A DNA stretch of 64,000 nt from Desulfatiglans sp. (lineage in GTDB: Bacteria > Desulfobacterota > DSM-4660 > Desulfatiglandales > HGW-15), in NCBI GenBank assembly GCA_012513605.1, contig JAAZBV010000017.1, positions 49,834-113,833 of the forward strand, written 5' to 3'. The first letter of the stretch is position 1; every line of letters starts with the position of its first letter. The notes under the pieces were generated by a model. The model worked only from the letters and a program-made list of their open reading frames with translations, made no database searches and was not told the DNA's origin. The translations under genes and the position numbers were made by a program. Shown here piece after piece: positions 36,343 through 45,391 of the stretch.

Positions 36343-37161
36343 ATGACATACAAGACAAAAGAATCAGAAAATAAAAGTAATATCGTGTTCCACAGCATTT
36401 TTCGTGTTTCTATTTTTGTATTTTCATTTCTATTTCTCTATCCCCTGTTACCAGGGTCATTGGATTTAAGAGCACAGGAGGGTACCGATCAAACTAAAGC
36501 TGATTTTCTTTTCCAGAAACCAAGGGCCTTTTTTGGATTGCGGCTGGGCGCATTTTTCCCTGGTACGGATAGCGGTGTTTTTGATATGATTACAAAGGAG
36601 CTTACACTTGAAAAGGGTGATTTTGATACCTGGGATTTTGGTGTTGACCTGGGTTTCAGTATTCATGAAAGGTTCGATCTGGTTTTTAGCCTTGATATAT
36701 CAGAGCAGACAAAAAGTTCTGAATTCAGAGACTATGTTGATGATCATGGGTTTCCTATTACTCAGAGCACAAAATTTTCTCAAACACCCATAACAGCAGG
36801 CATCAGGTATTTACTTGTCCCCAGGGGACGCCAGATTGGACAGTATACCTGGATTCCATCCCGTATTGTTCCATACTTAAGTGCCGGAGCAGGCATCCTG
36901 AATTATAAATTTGAGCAGGCCGGTGATTTTATTGATTACTCAACAATGGAGATATTTCCTGCTGTCCTGAAATCTTCCGATAATGTGTGGGTCATGTACC
37001 TGGGCTGCGGTGTGGATTACAATATCTATAAGTCTCTCTACTTGACACTGGATTTCAGGTATTCATGGGCGGATGACACAATGAGTGGAGATTTTACAGG
37101 ATTTGATCCTATTGACCTGGACGGGATTCGTTTTACAACCGGCATTCAGTGGCATTTTTAA
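36343..37161 (+). CDS. Outer-membrane beta-barrel protein
   Basis: A 272-residue exported protein. A long N-terminal region leads into a signal peptide (FLFLYPLLPGSLDLRAQEG). The mature part has alternating hydrophobic strands and ends IRFTTGIQWHF, the terminal aromatic residue expected for outer-membrane insertion by Bam. Typical barrel strands include FGLRLGAFFP, FGVDLGFSI and LGCGVDYNIYKSLYLTLDF. No enzyme motif is seen. AAGGAGG lies 9 nt before the ATG at 36343. It is 12 nt ahead of the next gene, so the two are probably cotranscribed. Confidence 0.8.
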   Translation: MTYKTKESENKSNIVFHSIFRVSIFVFSFLFLYPLLPGSLDLRAQEGTDQTKADFLFQKPRAFFGLRLGAFFPGTDSGVFDMITKELTLEKGDFDTWDFGVDLGFSIHERFDLVFSLDISEQTKSSEFRDYVDDHGFPITQSTKFSQTPITAGIRYLLVPRGRQIGQYTWIPSRIVPYLSAGAGILNYKFEQAGDFIDYSTMEIFPAVLKSSDNVWVMYLGCGVDYNIYKSLYLTLDFRYSWADDTMSGDFTGFDPIDLDGIRFTTGIQWHF

Positions 37162-37173
37162 TGGAGGTATATT

Positions 37174-38607
37174 ATGTACTCGATAAAAAACCATTTAATA
37201 AAAGGGTGCCAAACAGAAAATTCCATACAATGGAAAAATCCTGCAAGGTCAATTGTGAATACCATCTTATACTGCCTGTTTTTGTTTGGAGTTGTTCTAA
37301 TGCTATTGATATCTGCACCGGTTGCGATCAGTGCATCAGAACAGCTTGATCCTGCAGGCTACGAAAAACTCGATACACGGCTTTTGCCCTGGATCGGGTC
37401 ATGGGGTCTGCTTTCCAGCGGGGCCAGCACAGACCAGAACGAACTGGTACAGGAATTTTTATTGACTATAGGCCCTGGTGACAGTGAAAACTCCCTGACC
37501 ATGAAAGGGTACAGGGATGGAAAGCTCTCAGCAGAGGAAAAAATAATAGTTGATGGGCTTCGTCATCAAATTACAGAGGACCAATGTACGGGCTGGTATC
37601 AGTACTCATGGTCTGAAAACGGAAGACGTCTGCTGTTTAACAGTGAATCGAACTGCCAGAATGACCCGACCCGCAAGATATCAGGGATGTCAATTTTTGA
37701 TGAAAAGGGACAGTGGCTGGACATCCAGTTGTTGCATAATGGAGAGGATTTAGTTACCAATACAAGAAAATACCGCAATGTTGACAGCGATTCTGTAATC
37801 CCGGGTGCAAATGCGCTGAACCGCATCAGCTCTGCCAGGAGCGCTGCAGGAAAAAGCTTTTCTATCGAAGAGATTATCGAACTCAGCCGCAAGGTTGAAT
37901 CCGAGGTGCTGGAGGCTGCGCTGTTAGAGACCGGTAAACCCTTTCCCATCAATTCAAAAAAAATTGCAGAGTTGGCAGATCTAAAGGTACCATCACGGGT
38001 GATTGATATTATGGTGGCCCTTTCATTCCCAGATAAATTCAATTTGCAGGGTAAGGCAATGTCACAGGCTCAGGGAACAGAGGTTAAACCATATTATTAT
38101 TTCCCCGGACCCTATAATTACTGCACCCATAACTACAGGTACTTTCCCTGGCATTGGGCTCCATATGACTGTTACCCTTATGGGTATTCATACCTGGGCT
38201 GGTATTCCGGCTATGGATGGTACTATCCGCTTTGGACATGGCCCCCCTATTACTATGACGGCGGGGGTGGTGGCGGCGGAGGTGGAGGGGTAGAACATGG
38301 AAGGTTAATAAACGGGCAGGGATATACCAGGGGCAATTTAGGGTCAACACCCCGCTATGCCGTTCCTAGAAATGCGCCAACAGGGCAAAACTATCAGCCG
38401 ATCACTGTGAATCCCTCATCCGGCTCCTCAGGCAGCTATGCCGTTCCTAAAAATGCACCAGTAAGGCAAAACTATCAGCCGAGTCCTGCATATCGCTCAT
38501 CCGCGCCTTCAAACGTCTCAAGCAGCTCTTCAAGCAGTTCGCGAATTGAGACTTACAGTCCAGGCCCAAGTGCTTCTCCGAGCGGGTACAGCAGGGGTAA
38601 CAGGTAA
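37174..38607 (+). CDS. Exported Tyr/Gly/Ser-rich protein of unknown function
   Basis: A 477-residue protein with an N-terminal span (~28-52) that is probably a signal anchor or peptide. Residues ~55-300 look folded. The C-terminal third is low-complexity: a Tyr/Trp/Pro-rich stretch (~305-360), a run of ten Gly near 365, an imperfect 15-residue repeat (YAVPRNAPTGQNYQP and YAVPKNAPVRQNYQP), and a Ser-rich tail. This recalls surface-exposed or cell-wall-type tails, but I do not recognise the family. The gene follows the barrel gene after 12 nt. Confidence 0.7.
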   Translation: MYSIKNHLIKGCQTENSIQWKNPARSIVNTILYCLFLFGVVLMLLISAPVAISASEQLDPAGYEKLDTRLLPWIGSWGLLSSGASTDQNELVQEFLLTIGPGDSENSLTMKGYRDGKLSAEEKIIVDGLRHQITEDQCTGWYQYSWSENGRRLLFNSESNCQNDPTRKISGMSIFDEKGQWLDIQLLHNGEDLVTNTRKYRNVDSDSVIPGANALNRISSARSAAGKSFSIEEIIELSRKVESEVLEAALLETGKPFPINSKKIAELADLKVPSRVIDIMVALSFPDKFNLQGKAMSQAQGTEVKPYYYFPGPYNYCTHNYRYFPWHWAPYDCYPYGYSYLGWYSGYGWYYPLWTWPPYYYDGGGGGGGGGGVEHGRLINGQGYTRGNLGSTPRYAVPRNAPTGQNYQPITVNPSSGSSGSYAVPKNAPVRQNYQPSPAYRSSAPSNVSSSSSSSSRIETYSPGPSASPSGYSRGNR

Positions 38608-38636
38608 AGAAGATAGTTGATTTTCTAATCACAACA

Positions 38637-38667
38637 GGATGTTCATGCGGAGGGCGCATGAACATCC
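38637..38667. terminator. Strong hairpin after the Tyr/Gly-rich gene
   Basis: GGATGTTCATGCG (38637-38649) and CGCATGAACATCC (38655-38667) form a perfect 13-bp stem with a 5-nt loop, 29 nt after the stop codon. No T-run follows, so it may stabilise the mRNA end or be a recognition site rather than a terminator. Confidence 0.5.
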
Positions 38668-38819
38668 ACGATTCTTGTGAAAACCATTCTTCCAGAATAG
38701 TTAGGCCAACCACAGAGGTTTTTGTTAAATAGGAGTAATGAAAAAAGATATAAGTTAATATTCTGCCACAAACGTAACAACCCTTAAGAAATAAACTTTA
38801 TGAAAGGAGAAAAAAGATT

Positions 38820-39113
38820 ATGAAGAGATTATATTTGCTGGTGATGGTGTGTATGTTTCTGATGGTATTTATTGTAGGCAACGCTGGGGCCAAGGAGGCA
38901 CAAAAACCGAAGGAAACATCTAAAGAAAGCATCATAAATAAACCAAAAAAGGCAAAGCCTGTTGAAATGCCGCAAGCAGCCAGCAAACGCGATCAGGTTT
39001 CAGCTACCGGTTATCACGATAAAGAGGTGGGAGAGGAAACACAAGAGATGCCTAACCCGCTGGACAATACTTCGCCACAAATCACCGATCCTCTAAAGGA
39101 TCCGGTTCGGTAA
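38820..39113 (+). CDS. Small exported protein
   Basis: A 97-residue protein with a clear signal peptide (MKRLYLLVMVCMFLMVFIVG, cleavage near NAGAKE). The mature part is lysine-, proline- and glutamate-rich and probably disordered (for example KPKETSKESIINKPKKAKP). There is no lipobox cysteine and no recognised family. AAAGGAG precedes the ATG. It lies at the end of the exported-protein cluster. Confidence 0.7.
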   Translation: MKRLYLLVMVCMFLMVFIVGNAGAKEAQKPKETSKESIINKPKKAKPVEMPQAASKRDQVSATGYHDKEVGEETQEMPNPLDNTSPQITDPLKDPVR

Positions 39114-39221
39114 TGGGTACTTAAAAGGGTGTTAGTAAACTTGTTTATTAGTCGATTTCTTATTGGATTTATGTTAAGAAAAGCCGACATAATCGCAATA
39201 GTTACAAATGGAGGATAGAGC

Positions 39222-40184
39222 ATGATCAGCGAGATAAAAGTCCAGGACCTTGATGCTGAAAAATTCATTAATGAAAAGATAAAAGAAATCAAGGATACTG
39301 TAGGAGAGGGGATGGCAATAAACGCCCTTTCAGGCGGGGTTGATTCATCTACAGTGACAATGTTGGGCCATCGTGCCCTGGGTGATAAACTCAGGACTGT
39401 ATTTATAGAAAACGGCCTCATGCGCCAGGGAGAACCGGAAGAGGTGGTGGCCTTTTTCAAGGCACTTGGTGTAAAGGTGGAGGTAGTTGATGCGAGGGAT
39501 GTATTTTTTTCTGAGCTTAAAGGTGTGACTGACCCTGAAGAAAAGAGAGAGGCAATCAGGGATGCCTTTTATAAAAAGGTGTTTGGCAGGATTGTAAAGG
39601 AAAGCAGGGCAAAATTTCTCCTTCAGGGTACCATCCTTACAGACGTGGATGAGACTGTTGCAGGCATTAAACGTCAGCACAATGTCTTTGAACAGCTGGG
39701 GATTGATCCTGAGAAGACATTCGGTTACCGCATTATTGAACCTATGATACAGCTGCGTAAAGACGGAGTCAGGATGATAGGGAAGTCGCTGGGCCTGCCT
39801 TCGGCTCTTTTTGATCGTATTCCCTTTCCAGGGCCAGCACTGGCCGCGCGGGTAATAGGAGAGGCAACCCCTGAAAGGGTAGAAATGGCTCGCAGGGCAA
39901 CGGTTGTAGTTGAAAAATGGCTTAAGAACTCCGGCGCTTTTCAGTATATGGGGATACTCCATGAGGACAGAGTTACTGGCATGCGCGATGGCAAACGTGA
40001 TTTCGGCCAGCAGATTGAGGTGAGATGCTGGGACAGCGTGGATGCCCGTACTGCAACACCCACGAGGTTATCTTTTGACCTTCTTGAAAAGCTTGCCAAC
40101 GAAATAATAAACGAGGTGCCAGGTATTGTAAGCGTTACATACAATATTGCAACCAAACCGCCATCCACTATTGAGGCTGTTTAA
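39222..40184 (+). CDS. guaA: GMP synthase, ATP-pyrophosphatase subunit
   Basis: A 320-residue protein matching only the C-terminal half of classical GuaA: the PP-loop ALSGGVDSSTVTMLG, the ENGLMRQGEPEEV region, KTVVEKW-like segments, and the dimerization tail ending VTYNIATKPPSTIEAV. The enzyme adenylates XMP and aminates it to GMP. The glutamine amidotransferase half is absent, so ammonia must come from a separate subunit, as in archaeal two-subunit GMP synthases. That subunit is not in the window. Residue numbers fit an intact protein, and the ATG has GGAGG 8 nt upstream. Confidence 0.93.
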   Translation: MISEIKVQDLDAEKFINEKIKEIKDTVGEGMAINALSGGVDSSTVTMLGHRALGDKLRTVFIENGLMRQGEPEEVVAFFKALGVKVEVVDARDVFFSELKGVTDPEEKREAIRDAFYKKVFGRIVKESRAKFLLQGTILTDVDETVAGIKRQHNVFEQLGIDPEKTFGYRIIEPMIQLRKDGVRMIGKSLGLPSALFDRIPFPGPALAARVIGEATPERVEMARRATVVVEKWLKNSGAFQYMGILHEDRVTGMRDGKRDFGQQIEVRCWDSVDARTATPTRLSFDLLEKLANEIINEVPGIVSVTYNIATKPPSTIEAV

Positions 40185-40201
40185 TGGTGTTTTATTTATC
40201 G

Positions 40202-40297
40202 TCAAGTTACTTGATTTTATGTGAAACATACAGTATTTTCATTTTATTATTTTTAGGCTTTTGGGTTATTAAATATTCGGTCAAGTAAAATCTTGAC
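40202..40297. promoter_or_regulatory. Two TCAAG inverted repeats before the HU gene
   Basis: TCAAGTTACTTGA (40202-40214) is a 6-bp palindrome and GTCAAG (40280-40285)/CTTGAC (40292-40297) is a second with a 6-nt spacer. The second overlaps the -35 of the HU promoter candidate, as a repressor site would. No regulator is assigned. Confidence 0.4.
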
Positions 40298-40321
40298 TTA
40301 GGTGGCCCGATTAATTATCTT
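40293..40321 (+). promoter_or_regulatory. Sigma-70 promoter of the HU gene
   Basis: TTGACT (40293-40298) and TATCTT (40316-40321) are 17 bp apart, 78 nt before the HU start. The -10 is a moderate match. Confidence 0.5.
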
Positions 40322-40398
40322 TGGTCTTTTCAAAACATATCCGTTTAAAGCGGTTAGATTTTTTTATATAAATTGTTGAAACTGGAGACAGGAGATTT

Positions 40399-40677
40399 AT
40401 GAACAAGTCACAACTCATTGAGGCCTTGGCTAAAGAAGAAGACCTCGCCCTGAAAAAGGCTGAGGAGGTCGTCAATACCGTTTTTGGTGATATGGAAAAG
40501 GCACTCGCCAATGGAGAACGGGTTGAAATCAGAGGTTTTGGCAGCTTTAAGATCAAACACTATGAAGGGTATCAGGGAAGAAACCCCAAGACAGGTGAGA
40601 TCATCAATGTGGCGCCCAAAAAACTCCCGTTTTTTAAAGTAGGTAAAGAGCTCAAGGAAAGGGTTGATATTTCCTAA
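40399..40677 (+). CDS. HU/IHF-family DNA-binding protein
   Basis: A 92-residue histone-like protein with the DNA-binding arm pattern: MNKSQLIEALAKEEDLALKK dimer helices, GERVEIRGFGSFKIK and GRNPKTGEIINVAPKKLPFF, with the proline at the arm tip. It bends or compacts DNA. HU and IHF subunits cannot be separated with certainty; HU is more likely. AGGAG lies 6 nt upstream of the ATG. Confidence 0.94.
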   Translation: MNKSQLIEALAKEEDLALKKAEEVVNTVFGDMEKALANGERVEIRGFGSFKIKHYEGYQGRNPKTGEIINVAPKKLPFFKVGKELKERVDIS

Positions 40678-40767
40678 GCTAAGGAACTTGATATATCCTC
40701 TGGCTAAATGTCCTTGAGGTTACTATCAACCGGGATAAAGAAAATATAAACCCTTGAATATTTGCGA

Positions 40768-40870
40768 GTCCGGGTGGACCACTCGTGACAGACGCTTATG
40801 AACCCCGTCAGGTCCGGAAGGAAGCAGCGGTAAATAAGGCAGGCTGTGTCGTAATGGTATCTACCCGGAC
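40768..40870 (+). ncRNA. ffs: Signal recognition particle RNA (4.5S type)
   Basis: The invariant Ffh-binding core GGTCCGGAAGGAAGCAG is at 40811-40827. The ends pair: GTCCGGGTGG (40768-40777) with CTACCCGGAC (40861-40870), one wobble. This gives a ~103-nt hairpin of the short bacterial SRP RNA without an Alu domain. With Ffh it targets nascent membrane proteins to FtsY, encoded at the window start. The frame starting at 40785 crosses this gene and is not its product. Confidence 0.93.
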
Positions 40871-40895
40871 CCTCAAGTATTTATACCTCTCCTGT

Positions 40896-41699
40896 ATGAT
40901 TATCCAATTTGACAAAAATAACAGAGATATTAATGAAGCTTCACAGGGCGATTGTTTTTATTTTTGTTACCAAGGCTTATCCTTGTATAAAGAGTTGACC
41001 CACAGGGTATTTACACGGAATAGTGGTGTAAGCAGGCCACCATACAATAACCTTAATGTGAGCTATGAAGTAGGTGATGACCCTGTATCTGTTGACCAAA
41101 ATATTTTATCAATCAGGGATAATACTGGCGCTGACAGGGTAATATATATGAATCAGCAGCATGGTGATACGATCATATCATTTAAAGAAGGATTATCAGA
41201 GGTGCCTGAACAGGTGTATGAGGCGGATGCCCTTATTACAGATATTCCTGGTATGGCGATTATGGTGAAACAGGCGGACTGCCAGGGTCTTATCCTGTTT
41301 GATCCATTAAAAAAGGTGGTGGCTGTAGTGCATTCGGGCTGGAAAGGTAGTGTGAAAAACATACCGGGTAAGACAGTCGAAAAGATGTGCATTTGTTTTG
41401 GTTCCAATCCAAAAAATATACATGCAGCAATCGGCCCTTCGCTTGGACCATGCTGTAGTGAATTCATCACCTATGAAGAGATATTTCCGCCTCATTTCAA
41501 GGATTTTATGCATGGTAATGCCCACTTTGATTTCTGGGCCATAACTGAGAAACAGCTCATGGATTCGGGCATTAAGAAGGAGAACATAGAAAAGGCCGGT
41601 ATATGCACAAGATGCAATACCGGTTTGTTCTACTCATACAGGGGCGAGGGTATAACAGGGAGATTTGCTACTGTTGCAATGATAAAAAAACACCCATGA
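40896..41699 (+). CDS. YfiH/LACC1-family protein
   Basis: A 267-residue protein of the family once called polyphenol oxidase and now linked to purine nucleoside phosphorylase/adenosine deaminase chemistry. Family motifs are NLNVSYEVGDD, MNQQHGD, KQADCQGLILFDP, VAVVHSGWKGSV, IGPSLGPCCSEF and YSYRGEGITGRFATVAMI, including the His-Cys-His metal set. The start at 40896 is the first ATG downstream of the SRP RNA. No clear ribosome site is seen, so the true start may be further in. Confidence 0.85.
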   Translation: MIIQFDKNNRDINEASQGDCFYFCYQGLSLYKELTHRVFTRNSGVSRPPYNNLNVSYEVGDDPVSVDQNILSIRDNTGADRVIYMNQQHGDTIISFKEGLSEVPEQVYEADALITDIPGMAIMVKQADCQGLILFDPLKKVVAVVHSGWKGSVKNIPGKTVEKMCICFGSNPKNIHAAIGPSLGPCCSEFITYEEIFPPHFKDFMHGNAHFDFWAITEKQLMDSGIKKENIEKAGICTRCNTGLFYSYRGEGITGRFATVAMIKKHP

Positions 41700-41742
41700 C
41701 AGGTTTATATCTGTCTGTTTACAGGTTTAAACAGGATTGAAA

Positions 41743-42327
41743 ATGAAAGATTCCATCTGGACAACACATGCCTTTAACGGTAATGAATATTACCTTCTTG
41801 ATTTTGATCACCCGCAGATAGAAAAGGACATAATAGGAGAAATGGATTCGGGCGTGGAGGTCTATTATGACCGCAGATGGGGGCTTACACAGGAGTTCTG
41901 CGGGTTTGTCCATGAAGTCCCTGAGCTGTTCAAAGACAAAGATATATTTGTTGCAGGGGCAGGGATCGGCGCTGAGGCGGTGGTGGTAGGAAACCTTGCA
42001 AAGAAGCTCTATATTAATGATCTTGCCCCTGTTGCCCTTGATTACTGCGCACGGCAGCTTTTACAAAACGGTATCAGCAATTTTGAAAAAATAGAGGGTA
42101 GTTATGGTGAAATAGGTATACCTGATGTTGATCTCACGGTGGCCTGTTTTTGCGTTTATAACAGCCCCACCATGAAGGCAATGAAGAGCCTTATAGAAAA
42201 ATGCAAGTGCCCGATACTGATAGTTAATGACCCGCTCCCCGCATTTGTGCGTTTATTAAAGGCGGTTAAGAGGGCGAGAAGGCCGGTTGTATCAGAAGAG
42301 AGGTTTCCCTGTTATCTGTTTGAGTAA
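41743..42327 (+). CDS. Class I SAM-dependent methyltransferase-like protein
   Basis: A 194-residue protein with a Rossmann methyltransferase core: the motif I-like KDIFVAGAGIGAEAVVVGN, acidic LYINDLAPVALDYCARQL, and the PDVDLTVACFCVYNSPTMKA strand. The substrate is unknown. METTL21/lysine methyltransferase-like proteins share this outline, but that match is loose. ATG at 41743 is preceded by CAGGA. It lies 43 nt after the YfiH gene. Confidence 0.75.
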   Translation: MKDSIWTTHAFNGNEYYLLDFDHPQIEKDIIGEMDSGVEVYYDRRWGLTQEFCGFVHEVPELFKDKDIFVAGAGIGAEAVVVGNLAKKLYINDLAPVALDYCARQLLQNGISNFEKIEGSYGEIGIPDVDLTVACFCVYNSPTMKAMKSLIEKCKCPILIVNDPLPAFVRLLKAVKRARRPVVSEERFPCYLFE

Positions 42328-42493
42328 TGGTGTTGTCGCTGATTTTACACATGAAGGTGGTGAGGTGTAATACAGGATGGTCAGAAGCGGTGAGGCATAT
42401 CTATAATACTTTTCCGCGGGTTTTTGCAGGTGCTGTTATTGTTTATTTATTAAGGCAACACATAACACAACCTGTATACTATAAGGAGATATC

Positions 42494-43336
42494 ATGAAAA
42501 AGATTTTAGTAGGTTTGATTATATTAGCATTTTCAAGTTATTTATATGCTGATGGAGGTGAGATACGTCCTGCAACAAAGGCTGAAAAGGTTTTTACCAG
42601 GGCTGTTATTGAGACTATTTCAGGCGCGGTACCGGAATCATTCGCCGGTTTTGACAGAAGAGATGCAACCGAGCCCTATGAGCCTGAAGATATGGGTGTT
42701 GGCATTGAGAAATGGCCGTTAAATGTCGGCTTTTACGGGAGCTGGGTGAATGATGAACTGGAGCTTGAGGCTAATGAAAAGATGCAGCAGATTGCCGATA
42801 CAGTAACCGGTGATATCAGCACATCCCCTAAGATGCAGACATTGATGAAAAAGAAGGATGAAATTGCCGCTAAAATGGAGCAGGCTGCAAAAAAGAATGA
42901 CCTGGATGCGATAGGCAGGCTTGCTCAGGAGCTTGAGGCTGTAGCAAAGGAGATAAATAAGGGGTATGCGCCTGCTGTAAATGCTACACCATCTGAAGAC
43001 TATTATAAAGTTCACGCAGGCATTCAAGTTAATGCCCTGACTGATGAATATAGTGAAAGCCTTGTAAAAGAGATATCACCTGTCAAGGGTTATAAGACCT
43101 TTTATTATCATGATACTGAAGAGGGTGAAAATAAAAGAACAGACAGGGTCATTATCTTTATGGGCGACTGGAGCAGTTCTATAGATAATGGTGCATATAT
43201 ATTCAAGCTCAATAAAAAGAACCTGCCCCACACTACTGTCCAGAGTTATGTTATCACTGTTGAAGGAAAGAAAGAGTATACACAAAAGCTTATAGCTAGC
43301 CTGAACTGGGAGAAGCTAAAAAGTATCCTTAAATAA
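42494..43336 (+). CDS. Exported protein of unknown function
   Basis: A 280-residue protein with a signal peptide (MKKILVGLIILAFSSYLYA, cleavage near ADGG). A lysine/glutamate-rich coiled-coil segment (~115-160, KKKDEIAAKMEQAAKK) lies in the middle, and a beta-rich C-terminal part follows (VIIFMGDWSSSIDNGAYIFKL). I do not recognise the family. AAGGAG is 6 nt before the ATG. A single-arm ACCACGGAG-type repeat follows at 43355. Confidence 0.7.
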   Translation: MKKILVGLIILAFSSYLYADGGEIRPATKAEKVFTRAVIETISGAVPESFAGFDRRDATEPYEPEDMGVGIEKWPLNVGFYGSWVNDELELEANEKMQQIADTVTGDISTSPKMQTLMKKKDEIAAKMEQAAKKNDLDAIGRLAQELEAVAKEINKGYAPAVNATPSEDYYKVHAGIQVNALTDEYSESLVKEISPVKGYKTFYYHDTEEGENKRTDRVIIFMGDWSSSIDNGAYIFKLNKKNLPHTTVQSYVITVEGKKEYTQKLIASLNWEKLKSILK

Positions 43337-43354
43337 AAATGCAGCGATATTATA

Positions 43355-43382
43355 TGCCACGGAGGACACAGAGGGCACGGAG
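43355..43382. repeat. Single arm of the ACCACGGAG-type repeat
   Basis: GCCACGGAGGACACAGAGGG and CACGGAGG lie between an exported-protein gene and a decayed gene. They resemble the left arm at 16548 but have no matching right arm nearby. Confidence 0.5.
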
Positions 43383-43390
43383 GTTTGCTT

Positions 43391-43881
43391 TTATTCACCA
43401 TCCAAATAATTGCTGATTTTCATTGAAGATTCCATCATCTCTGTTCTTTTATAGAGATATGCTTTGTACTGCTCAAGCTGTTCGGGGGAGAGGATGCCGA
43501 GAGCAGCCTCCAGGTACTTTTCATTAGTCAGTTTAGTCATTTGGAGTGACCTTTGCATGGTCTCTTTTTGATTATTTGAGGTTGATGAGTTGTCAAAAAG
43601 ATTTTCACTGTAAATACCCTGTCTCCCTTTATACATGGAATCGATAAGCCCTGGTTTAGACTCTTCACTGCCTTCCTGTACTCCTCTTTTTGGGTCAACT
43701 CTTCAGATAATTGTTTATTTGCTATATCAGCCTCTTCTTCAGCCGCGCCAAGGTGATATTCGAGTTCATTAATTTTTTCAGTAATCGTTTTGTCTTCAGT
43801 TAATTTGAGCACATTGCCTTTATTATCTCTTTTGTCGCCTGTTTTATAAGTAATAGGAGCGGTATCGTCTGGAGGATTTAT
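43391..43881 (-). pseudogene. Frameshifted, start-less gene remnant
   Basis: Two overlapping reading frames on the minus strand fit one broken gene. The upstream frame is open from 43881, lacks an ATG, and reads NPPDDTAPITYKTG... EKINELEYHLGAAEEEADIA. The downstream frame ends IDSMYKGRQGIYSENLF... ILSPEQLEQYKAYLYKRTEM, a convincing C-terminus. Fusion near 43640 needs one base change. The N-terminus is also missing. No family is recognised. Confidence 0.5.
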
Positions 43882-43920
43882 TTACTCTTCCCCTGAGTGG
43901 CAGAGGGGACAAGAGTAAAT
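43880..43920. terminator. Hairpin after the PKD-protein gene
   Basis: ATTTACTCTT (43880-43889) and AAGAGTAAAT (43911-43920) enclose CCCCT and AGGGG arms, with a 2-nt bulge. It lies 25 nt after the minus-strand PKD gene and has no long T-run on either side. A bidirectional terminator is plausible between the two minus-strand genes. Confidence 0.5.
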
Positions 43921-43945
43921 ATTTTTGAAAGAAAACTATGAAAGC

Positions 43946-45262
43946 CTATTCTTCAAGTAAAATAGAAAGCCATTCAAGCCCGTTCCGCGCCTTTACATTT
44001 ATATAGTCTGTCCTTGATGAGAAGTCACTTCCACCTACTCCTGTTACAGTGAGACTCACAGTATATTTCCCGGGGACGGAATAGGTATGGACAGGGTTTT
44101 GCTCTGTACTTGTTGAGCCGTCACCGAAATCCCATAACCAACCGGATATATCACCTGAGGAGGAATCTGTAAATGTAACTGGCAGAGGTCTTTTACCTGT
44201 TTCGGGATTTGCTGAAAAGGTGGCGGAAAGAGCCGGTGCAGTGCTTTTTACAAGTACTGTTAAGACATAGTTATTTGACCCTTCTGTTTCTGTGACTACA
44301 ATAATATCCTTGTCTAGATTCATTGACCCGCGAAGAGATGAACTTGCAGGTGTTGTTATAATTCCATCTGCTGTAATCGAGAGAGTGATAGAACCGGAAT
44401 CTGAACCCCCTTCAGAGTCAGTCGACTGGACAACTGCAACTCCCTGATCATTAATTGAAAGGTTTGATAAGCTCCACCCATTTGATGCTCCTGAGCTAAG
44501 ACTATAACTTTTCCAGTAACCCTGAAGGTCAGATAAAGCAAAAGTGCCTCCGCCTTTTGCCATTACTGTCATAGCATATGAAGAATCATCCCAGGTGTCT
44601 GTGAATACTAATATATTTTTATCCGGGGTCATTACACCATGCAGATTCTCATCTCCTGAAACAGAAAACAGACCATTACCAGCTATACTGATTACCGCAA
44701 CATTGTACTCCGTTTTTGTTTCACCGTCAGAATTGGTAAATGTTACCGAGGTAATGTTGCCCTGGCTGTTAATTGTGTAAGTGCCGTATTCCCATCCTTT
44801 TCCAGCACCCGTTATAATTGCATGCCCGTACCATGTCCCGGCAAGGTCAGATTGAGAGTATGATGCTCCACTTTTTGTTAATACCGTAAGGGCGTAGGCA
44901 TTGCTATCCCAGGTTTCTGTGAACACCACAATACTTTTATCAGGGCTCATTACACCATTGAGGCTCTCGCTTGTTGCCTCTGTGATAATACCGCTGCCGG
45001 AAATGGATAGCGTTGCAACATCATATTCTGTTTCTGTTTCACCGCCTGAATTGGTATGAGTAGCCGATGTTACATTGCCCTGACTGTTAATCGTCAGGGC
45101 CATATGTTCCCAAATTTCTTCATTTCCGACTGTAAGTGAATGACCGTACCAGGTTCCGGTAAGGTCCTCCAGGGAAAATGAGGCAAATGCCGGTGTAAGA
45201 TTGAAGATGGTTAAATATAAAGCAGCTATGGTAAAAAGGAATGCGGATTTGATAGTCTTCAT
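43946..45262 (-). CDS. Secreted three-repeat protein with PKD domain
   Basis: A 438-residue exported protein with a signal peptide ending at PAFA. Three repeats of ~100 residues follow (~29-130, 135-237, 240-340). Each begins DL(T/A)GTWYGH or similar and has [16 protein letters not shown] and [20 protein letters not shown] motifs. A PKD domain follows at ~347-427 ([36 protein letters not shown]). PKD folds serve in cell-surface adhesion or polysaccharide enzymes. No catalytic residue is seen, so an adhesive or structural role is likely but unproven. Confidence 0.82.
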   Translation of the reverse strand: MKTIKSAFLFTIAALYLTIFNLTPAFASFSLEDLTGTWYGHSLTVGNEEIWEHMALTINSQGNVTSATHTNSGGETETEYDVATLSISGSGIITEATSESLNGVMSPDKSIVVFTETWDSNAYALTVLTKSGASYSQSDLAGTWYGHAIITGAGKGWEYGTYTINSQGNITSVTFTNSDGETKTEYNVAVISIAGNGLFSVSGDENLHGVMTPDKNILVFTDTWDDSSYAMTVMAKGGGTFALSDLQGYWKSYSLSSGASNGWSLSNLSINDQGVAVVQSTDSEGGSDSGSITLSITADGIITTPASSSLRGSMNLDKDIIVVTETEGSNNYVLTVLVKSTAPALSATFSANPETGKRPLPVTFTDSSSGDISGWLWDFGDGSTSTEQNPVHTYSVPGKYTVSLTVTGVGGSDFSSRTDYINVKARNGLEWLSILLEE

Positions 45263-45391
45263 ATTTTCTCCTTTTTTGTATTTGAAATATCATATTGATT
45301 TGTCAGGGATGAACAGATTTATAACATTATTAATAGCCATATTCAACATATTAGCCAAATATCCATTGTTTTTTATACGGTGGAGGCTGTA

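Noticed and set aside
40785..40895. Upstream extension of the YfiH-type frame
   Set aside because: It is the SRP RNA sequence read as protein; the real start is after the RNA gene.
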